A stretch of DNA of 44,855 nt from a virus, in the IMG/VR virus record IMGVR_UViG_3300035689_000030, positions 1-44,855 of that record. One strand, given 5' to 3'. The first letter of the stretch is position 1. Every line of letters starts with the position of its first letter. The position numbers and the translations under genes were made by a program. The notes below the pieces were generated by a model. That model ran no database searches, had not been told where the DNA came from, and worked only from the letters and a program-made list of their open reading frames with translations. Positions 22,164 through 30,000 of this stretch are shown here, one piece after another.

Positions 22164-25100
22164 TTATCCTACAAGATAACCTGAAAAAGTTCCAGTATTA
22201 TCAAGAGCAAATGAAGTCATTGTTGGAAATATTTCTGCTTCAACATAATCATTTGCGGATAAATTTATTAAGCTGGAAGTAACTATAGACTCATAAGCAC
22301 TTATTGTAATGGTAGCATATGTTGTTCCATAAAAACCACTACCATTTTTTTTCAGGGACATTCTCAAATATCCTGCATTTGGTGAAGATCCCATACATGT
22401 AAATTGAAATTGATATGTTCCACTTACAGGAGCAGTGAATTTATTACTAGAATAATTACTACCAATGTCTATAACTTCTGTATCAAAGGAAACGACATTA
22501 TTGACAGATTGAGTAAGAGTTTGTCCGGAACTTTTTGTAGCAATAAATGCTGGTTGATAAGGTAAGGTCAATCTGCCGGAACTATCAAACCTAGCAACTT
22601 CAGCAAAAACTGGTCCTGCTGATTGTGTTTTGAATGCGAGTGCAGTGGTATCATTTCCCGTTCCGACACATTCTATTCCAACGAAAGCAGTATTTCCGTT
22701 TCTAGCATTTCCTAATGCAATACCAGAAAAGGTAGTCGTTGCTGTTGTATTGGTATTTAAAAGTGTAATTGCGTTTGCAGTTTGTGGTGTAGCAGTTGCA
22801 CTATAAGCAGTTGAAGATGAATAATTAATTTGTAATTTTGAGAATGGATTTGTAAGTCCTACACCGACATTACCAGCACCAGTAACCGCAAGCAATGAAT
22901 TTGAACTATGATCTTCTACATAAATTTTATAATTACTGGAATGTCCTTTAATTCTTAATTCGGCATTTGTAGGTGCAATACTTCCTGGAATAATATTATT
23001 AGGACGTTGAATGAATATAACTGGTGCAACCGAAGGAGTTGCTGCAAGATCTACTGCTTCAAGTTTTGATGTTGGATTTGTAAGTCCTACACCAATATTA
23101 CCACTACTAGTACCATAAATCCAGTTCACACCACCAGCACCAATCGCTAACTGACAGCTACCAGTTGCTGATGGAACTTGTGCATTGTTTCCAAGAGCAA
23201 TATTATTAGAACCAGTGGTAACAGAGCATCCTGCATAACGACCTAAGAATGTGTTGCAAGAACCTGTAGTAGTTTTTCCTCCTGCATAACGACCAAAGAA
23301 ATTATTATAACAACCAGTGGTGTTTGCATATCCAGCAATATTTCCAAAGAAGTTGTTGTTGTTTCCTGTGGTGTTGCTAGCACCAGCAAGATATCCAAAG
23401 AAATTGTTATTAGAACCAGTAGTATTTTCTCTTCCAGCATTAAAACCTAAGAAGTTGTTGAAAGTTCCAGTAGTGGTTTTATAACCTCCATAATATCCGA
23501 AGAAATTATTATTGCAACCAGTGGTATTTGCATATCCAGCAAAAGTTCCTAGGAAATTATTACAACCTCCAAAAGTATTACAGTATCCTGCACCTTGTCC
23601 AATAAAGTTGTTGTTGTTTCCTGTAGTATTATATCTTCCTGCAGAAGATCCAAAGAAGTTATTATAAGAACCAGTGGTATTACAAAGTCCAGCACTAACT
23701 CCAATAAAATTATTTCTTACACCAGTAGTATTACAGAATCCTGTACGTAATCCAATAAAGTTGTTATAGTTACCAAAAGTATTAGAATATCCAGCACACT
23801 GTCCTATAAAGGTGTTGTTGTTTCCTGTGGTATTAGAAAATCCTGTACTATTACCGAAGAAGTTATTACAACTTCCAGTGGTATTTTTATAACCACCAAA
23901 CGCACCCATAAAGTTATTATTATTTCCAAAAGTATTACAATAACCGGCATTCACTCCTATGAAATTATTGCAGTTTCCAGTAGTGTTAAATCGACCTGCT
24001 TGACTTGTAAAGAAATTATTAAAATTTCCTGTGGTATTGGAGCATCCTGCGGCATTACCAAAGAAGTTATTATCTCCACCAAAAGTATTAGAAAATCCAG
24101 TACATCTTCCTATAAAGTTGTTATGATCTCCTGTAGTATTACAGTGTCCTGCTTGGAAACCAAAAAAGTTGTTATTAGTTCCTGTAGTGTTATAACGTCC
24201 TGCACTACGTCCCATAAAGTTATTGTTGACTCCTGTGGTGTTAGAGAACCCAGCACACATACCAAAGAAGTTATTGCAACTTCCTGTAGTATTACAATAT
24301 CCTGCACACTGTCCTATAAAGTTATTGTTGTTTCCTGTGGTGTTTCTATTTCCAGCATAACGACCAAGGAAATTATTATGACTTCCAAAAGTATTACAAT
24401 ATCCTCCAATTTGCCCTATGAAAATATTATAACTTCCAGTGCTGTTAAAACGCCCTGCTCTATCACCAAAGAAAGTATTATTATTTCCAGTTGTGTTACC
24501 CGATCCGGCATAACTACCAACGAAGAAATTACTACTACCAAAAGTATTAGAAGTTCCAGATTTATTTCCTATAAAGTTGTTGTTGGATCCTGTGGTATTG
24601 GAGAAACCAGCACGGCAACCAAAAAAGTTATTATTACATCCAGTAGTGTTACAGTATCCTGCAAGATTACCAAAGAAATTATTATAAGCACCAAAAGTAT
24701 TAGAAAGTCCAGCACATCTTCCTATAAAGTTGTTGTTGATTCCTGTGGTGTTACAGTATCCTGCAAGAGCACCAAAGAAATTATTATACTGACCGGTGGT
24801 ATTAAAATATCCAGCATTGTTTCCTATAAAAGTATTGTGGCTTCCTGTGGTGTTGCTTCTACCTGCTTGATTTCCAAAGAAGTTATTAAAACAAGCAGTG
24901 GTGTTATTTCTACCTGCTTGAAATCCAAAGAAGTTATTGCAACTACCAAAAGTATTATATCTTCCAGCAGCATTACCAATAAAATTATTGGCATTTCCTG
25001 TAGCATTACATTGACCAGTAATACGCCCAAAGAAATTATTGTAACAACCAGTGGTATTATAACGCCCTGCATTAATACCAAAGAAGTTATTATACCCTCC

Positions 25101-27062
25101 AGTCGTCGTAGAACTACCAGCACCAGCACCAGCAAAGAAGTTATTCGAACCAGTGGTTACAACAGCACCAGTCGTACTGTCACCTAACTTAATGTTACTA
25201 TCATTAAATCCAATGGTACCACCGACTTGCAATTTAACCAGTGGATTTGTGGTTCCTACACCGACATTACCATTAAAATAAGCACCACCACTAACTTGAA
25301 GTGGTTGTGATGAGGTTCCTGTTGCTGTTGTCGTATTAACTAAAACTTCACCCGTTGATGTAATTGCTACTCTATTTCCCGTATTTGTTACATCTCGAAT
25401 TACTAATTGAGTAGAACCTTGTATTCCAATTCTATAATGCATTAAAGAATTTTGGAATCTTAATGCAGCAACATTACTATCTCCAGTTACAACCCAAGCA
25501 GAATTTTCTCCAGAATTTCTATAAGAATAAAATGAATTTGAAGTTGATGAATTGATTTGTAATTGTGCTGTTGGATTTGTGGTCCCTATGCCAACCGAAC
25601 CACTGAAATAAGCACCACCAGTGACTTGAAGATCTTGATTTGCAGTTCCAGTTGTTGCACCAGAACCAATCTTAATTGTACCACCAGTAATTTTAAGTCT
25701 TTCATTTGCTGCTAATGTACCACCAGTGAAGAATGAAAGTGTCTTACCAATTCCAGCAACACCAATACTTAAACTTCCATCACTGGTATATAAGTATCCG
25801 TCATTGGCACCATTGATTGTCCAAGTTGACGTTGAGAATTCACTGTTGTTAATGCCTAAGTCTATAAAGTTCGTTGTATCACTACCATTATCTGCAGTTA
25901 CAACAAAGTCCGCAGAAGCAGCATTTCCAGTATTTGAGTTACGAAGATTAACCTGAGTATAATTATTCGCAAACGCAGTGAAGTCAGCAACACAGGAAGT
26001 CAGTCCGGAAAGTGCAGGAGTACCAGTTGGAGAGACTGTTAAATTATAAGGTGGATTTGTGATTCCAATGCCAAGATTTCCAGAAATATAAGAACCACCA
26101 GCAACTTGAAGTCTTTGATTTGCAGTTCCTGATGAGGTTGCAGTACCGACTAAGATACTTGAAACTACAATTGAATCATTAGTTGTTAATCCTACATTAC
26201 CAGTTCTTCCATAGAATCCAGTCACTGCACTGGACGTAGCACCAGCAAAACCAATATGACGAACCTGAATGATTGTACCACTTCCAGGTGCTTCAACGAA
26301 CGTCAGAACGTTTCCAATGACGCTATAAGCTCTAACAGTCGTTGCATCATCTGGATACTGAACAACACCATTGATTGTAACTAATACGTTCTGATTGTTT
26401 GGTGGTGTTTTTGAAAGTGTGAAGTTTGTTTGAGATCCATTGCCAACGAAACTATCAACAGTATTATCACTGGTATCAAACGTTGGGTAATTGTTTGCAA
26501 TGACATTACCCCAGAAGGCATCAGTGTCTACAGGAGGAACTGAAAATACAATGGTACTATCAGTTTCAATACCAAAACCATTTGAAGGTGTGGAACTGTC
26601 ACTTGGTTGTTGGAGAACACCATTAATGGAGATTTGTAATTGTGCTCCTCTGGTGACTTGTGCTTTGGTTCCGTTATTATAAGTTGCTTTGAACTTTGTA
26701 TTAATACCATCAAAACCAACAACTAATGTGTGAGTTGTTCCAGTTCCTAATGCTGTAAGAGTAATATTTGAATTATTATTTGCGTTTGCAAGTGATGTGG
26801 CAAGACGAATTGTATTTTGATCTACTTTTATGATATAATAGTAAGTACCAGACGTTAAACCACCAATTGCAGTTCCAGTAGTCGAATATAAAACTCTCTG
26901 ACCAGTAATGAAGCGATGACCAGTCAGAGAAATGGAGGAATCAGATACTGATACAGTTGCGGATGATGCACCATCAAACGTTTGTGTGAACGTTGAAATG
27001 TCATCAAGTATTCTGAAACTATTATCTCCGCTTACCGGAAAGTTGCCGATATAAGAAGCCAT
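22164..27062 (-). CDS. Giant repeat fibre 2 (1632 aa) with C1q-like domain
   Basis: The most modular of the five. Residues 1-130 hold an N-terminal module (MASYIGNFPVSGDNSFRILD..., GTYYYIIKVDQNTIRLA); about 130-290 hold repeated fibre domains (FVGNGSQTNFTLSKTPPNN, LVTINGVVQ). About 290-640 hold several copies of a G(I/V)GxTNPxxxLQVxGGxY-type linker. About 38 repeats of 17 aa follow (about 637-1279). The tail starts with the linker shared with the 1285-aa fibre and ends in a C1q-like jelly-roll (about 1504-1632): SSGQTLTQSVNNVVSFDTEV, then NKFTAPVSGTYQFQFTC and LKKNGSG. C1q/TNF-like domains are trimeric and often bind ligands, so this may be a receptor-binding tip. No S74 domain. Confidence 0.9.
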   Translation of the reverse strand: MASYIGNFPVSGDNSFRILDDISTFTQTFDGASSATVSVSDSSISLTGHRFITGQRVLYSTTGTAIGGLTSGTYYYIIKVDQNTIRLATSLANANNNSNITLTALGTGTTHTLVVGFDGINTKFKATYNNGTKAQVTRGAQLQISINGVLQQPSDSSTPSNGFGIETDSTIVFSVPPVDTDAFWGNVIANNYPTFDTSDNTVDSFVGNGSQTNFTLSKTPPNNQNVLVTINGVVQYPDDATTVRAYSVIGNVLTFVEAPGSGTIIQVRHIGFAGATSSAVTGFYGRTGNVGLTTNDSIVVSSILVGTATSSGTANQRLQVAGGSYISGNLGIGITNPPYNLTVSPTGTPALSGLTSCVADFTAFANNYTQVNLRNSNTGNAASADFVVTADNGSDTTNFIDLGINNSEFSTSTWTINGANDGYLYTSDGSLSIGVAGIGKTLSFFTGGTLAANERLKITGGTIKIGSGATTGTANQDLQVTGGAYFSGSVGIGTTNPTAQLQINSSTSNSFYSYRNSGENSAWVVTGDSNVAALRFQNSLMHYRIGIQGSTQLVIRDVTNTGNRVAITSTGEVLVNTTTATGTSSQPLQVSGGAYFNGNVGVGTTNPLVKLQVGGTIGFNDSNIKLGDSTTGAVVTTGSNNFFAGAGAGSSTTTGGYNNFFGINAGRYNTTGCYNNFFGRITGQCNATGNANNFIGNAAGRYNTFGSCNNFFGFQAGRNNTTACFNNFFGNQAGRSNTTGSHNTFIGNNAGYFNTTGQYNNFFGALAGYCNTTGINNNFIGRCAGLSNTFGAYNNFFGNLAGYCNTTGCNNNFFGCRAGFSNTTGSNNNFIGNKSGTSNTFGSSNFFVGSYAGSGNTTGNNNTFFGDRAGRFNSTGSYNIFIGQIGGYCNTFGSHNNFLGRYAGNRNTTGNNNNFIGQCAGYCNTTGSCNNFFGMCAGFSNTTGVNNNFMGRSAGRYNTTGTNNNFFGFQAGHCNTTGDHNNFIGRCTGFSNTFGGDNNFFGNAAGCSNTTGNFNNFFTSQAGRFNTTGNCNNFIGVNAGYCNTFGNNNNFMGAFGGYKNTTGSCNNFFGNSTGFSNTTGNNNTFIGQCAGYSNTFGNYNNFIGLRTGFCNTTGVRNNFIGVSAGLCNTTGSYNNFFGSSAGRYNTTGNNNNFIGQGAGYCNTFGGCNNFLGTFAGYANTTGCNNNFFGYYGGYKTTTGTFNNFLGFNAGRENTTGSNNNFFGYLAGASNTTGNNNNFFGNIAGYANTTGCYNNFFGRYAGGKTTTGSCNTFLGRYAGCSVTTGSNNIALGNNAQVPSATGSCQLAIGAGGVNWIYGTSSGNIGVGLTNPTSKLEAVDLAATPSVAPVIFIQRPNNIIPGSIAPTNAELRIKGHSSNYKIYVEDHSSNSLLAVTGAGNVGVGLTNPFSKLQINYSSSTAYSATATPQTANAITLLNTNTTATTTFSGIALGNARNGNTAFVGIECVGTGNDTTALAFKTQSAGPVFAEVARFDSSGRLTLPYQPAFIATKSSGQTLTQSVNNVVSFDTEVIDIGSNYSSNKFTAPVSGTYQFQFTCMGSSPNAGYLRMSLKKNGSGFYGTTYATITISAYESIVTSSLINLSANDYVEAEIFPTMTSFALDNTGTFSGYLVG
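23071..23264 (-). repeat. 194-bp block shared with the 1285-aa fibre gene
   Basis: Partner of 8344-8537, four differences. Lies at the junction between repeat array and C-terminal domains. Confidence 0.85.
23223..25150 (-). repeat. 51-bp tandem repeat array, about 38 units
   Basis: The shortest of the five arrays; same 17-aa repeat. Contains a 70-bp stretch (24578-24647) identical to 30367-30436 in the 1640-aa fibre gene. Confidence 0.92.
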
Positions 27063-27076
27063 TATGGTTTTTTAGA

Positions 27077-27084
27077 TATTTATA
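27077..27084 (-). promoter_or_regulatory. Late promoter TATAAATA with embedded stop codon
   Basis: TATAAATA containing the TAA stop of the 1640-aa fibre; the 1632-aa fibre ATG is 14 bases downstream with the shared CTAAAAAACCATA leader. Confidence 0.65.
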
Positions 27085-30000
27085 GACCTGCAGCGTCTAA
27101 ACGAGCACGGATTTCATTGTTTTCATTTTGAAGAGTTTGTACTGTTTCTTTGAGTTCTGTGTTTTCTTGATCGAGTTCTTTGATTGCGTTGATCATAATA
27201 GGAATTAAGTTTGTTGCACCTAATGTGTACTGGTTTGGATCATTGGTATCAACAAGATTTGTATATGGAGCATTGTACTGCTCTACTGTTTCTAGGACTT
27301 CTTGTGCAATAAAACCAATTGCTTCCTTACCTTTATCGGCATCAGTGTGTCTATGATTCCACTTAAACTTACGTGGTTTGACACCTTTTAAGAAATCACG
27401 ACCAAGTGATAATGGTTGAATATCAGTTTTATCTCTTTGGTCGGAAGTGAATGTCCAAGAAGTTGCGGCACCTTGGAAACGTGCTGTGTTTGTTCCGTTC
27501 CAAAGAGTAACTTCATTAGATACTGATGAACTTGAAGTTTGACCACTAGAACCAATTACAACATTATTGGAACCTGTGACATTATTGCAACCCGCATAAC
27601 GACCTAAGAATGTGTTGTTAGAACCACTGGTAGTTTTACCTCCTGCATACCAACCCATAAAAGTGTTAGCTGCTCCAGTGGAGTTGCAAAGTCCTGCATT
27701 AATACCAACAAAAGTACCTAAACATGCTGTAGTGTTATTACGTCCTGCATTAGTGCCAAAGAAACTGTTGTAACATCCTACAGTATTAGCACATCCTGTG
27801 CGGAAACCGAAGAAGGTATTATAAGAACCAGTGGTATTATTAAATCCAGCACATCTTCCTATAAAGTTATTGTCATTTCCTGTGGTGTTGAAACGTCCAG
27901 CAGCACATCCAAGAAAAACGTTATATTGTCCAGTGGTGTTTGCACGTCCTGCATTATATCCACCGAAGAAATTATGACCTCCTGTGGTATTAGAAAGTCC
28001 TGCATAACGACCAAAGAAATTATTCATTTGTCCGGTCGTATTAGAACAACCAGCATTCTGTCCTATAAAGTTGTTGAAGCTTCCTGTGGTGTTTTTGCAT
28101 CCTGCATAACGACCAAAAAAGTTATTATGACTTCCTGTGGTGTTGCAAAGACCTGCTTTATATCCACCAAAGAAATTAAATGATCCTGTGGTATTAAAAC
28201 GTCCTGGAGTATATCCAATAAAAATATTGGCACATCCTGTAGTATTAGAACGTCCTGCATAAACACCAAAGAAGTTATTATAACATCCTGTGGTATTTGC
28301 ACATCCTGCAAGACTTCCAAAGAAATTATTAAGTCTACCAGTTGTATTAGAATATCCAGCACACAGTCCTATAAAGGTATTGTTGTCTCCTGTGGTGTTG
28401 CAACGTCCTGCACGAAAACCAAAGAAGTTATTAAAAGATCCAGTAGTATTAGCGCGTCCAGCGTCATTGCCCAAGAAATTATTATTACATCCTGTAGAAT
28501 TTACACATCCTGCTTCTGCACCAAAAAAGTTATTTTGATTTCCTGTAGTATTAAGTAATCCAGCACTACGTCCAAAGAAAACATTGTATCCACCAGAAGT
28601 ATTGCAACATCCTGCTTGATTTCCTACAAAGATATTATTACTTCCTGTAGTATTATAACGACCAGTACACTTACCTATAAAAACGTTAAAACTTCCAATT
28701 GTAGTATTGCATCCAGAATCATTACCAATAAAAATATTCTGAGTTCCAGTGGTATTGGCGAAACCAGCATTTTGTCCAAAGAAGTTGTTGTGAGATCCTG
28801 TAGTGTTACAGAAACCAGAACGATTGCCAAAGAAATTATTATGATTTCCAGTGGTATTAAAACGTCCCGCTTCAAGACCAAAGAAGTTATTGTATGTGCC
28901 CGTAGTATTGCAGCATCCTGCTTCTTGTCCTAAGAACGTATTAAAATTACCAGTAGTATTACTATATCCAGCAAGATTGCCAACAAAGAAGTTACTGCAA
29001 CCAAAAGTATTACAATATCCAGTACATCTTCCAATAAATGTATTTTGATTTCCTGTAGTATTGCAACGCCCAGCATTGAACCCAAAGAAATTATTATAAC
29101 AACCAGTAGTATTTTCTCTTCCTGCTGTATTTCCTATAAAGTTATTGTGACATCCTCCAGTATTGCACTGACCTGCATTGAGACCAATGAAATTATTTCT
29201 TGAACCGAATGTGTTATTTTGCCCAGCATAAGCACCAATGAAGTTATTGAATATACCCGTAGTATTACAACGTCCAGCATATGATCCAAAGAAATTATTA
29301 AAACATCCAAAAGTATTAGAATATCCAGCACACTGTCCTATAAAGTTATTATTGTTTCCTGTGGTGTTAGAACGTCCCGCCTGACATCCAAAAAAGTTAT
29401 TATTATTACCAAAAGTATTGCAATATCCAGCACACTGTCCTATAAAGTTGTTGTTGTTTCCTGTGGTGTTTGAATTTCCTGCACTAATACCAAAGAAGTT
29501 ATTGCAAGAACCAGTCGTGTTACATATTCCTGCACTATTACCAATAAAGTTATTATTATTTCCTGTGGTGTTACAACGTCCAGCATCAACGCCAAAGAAA
29601 TTATTATAGCAACCAGTAGTATTATCACGCCCTGCACGTAACCCAAAGAAGTTATTAAAGCTTCCAGTGGTATTAGAATATCCAGCACACTGACCTATAA
29701 AGTTGTTGTTGGATCCTGTGGTATTATATCTTCCCGCATAACGACCAAAGAAATTATTATTAGATCCTGTGGTGTTATATCTTCCAGCACGGTTTCCAAA
29801 GAAATTGTTATTAGATCCTGTAGTATTACAGCATCCGGCAACAAGACCAAAGAAGTTATTATAACATCCAGTAGTATTTGCACATCCTGCTCCGCCTCCA
29901 AAGAAATTATTATATCTTCCAAAAGTGTTGCAAAGACCAGCATTAGTCCCTATGAAGTTATTATCTTGTCCAGTGGTGTTTTCAAATCCAGCGCAAACAC

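Noticed and set aside
24000-25187. Long plus-strand open frame of 395 codons opposite the 1632-aa fibre, and many shorter ones opposite the other arrays
   Set aside because: They consist of the reverse reading of the 51-bp repeat, lack ribosome binding sites and disappear outside the arrays. A repeat length divisible by three keeps antisense frames open by chance.
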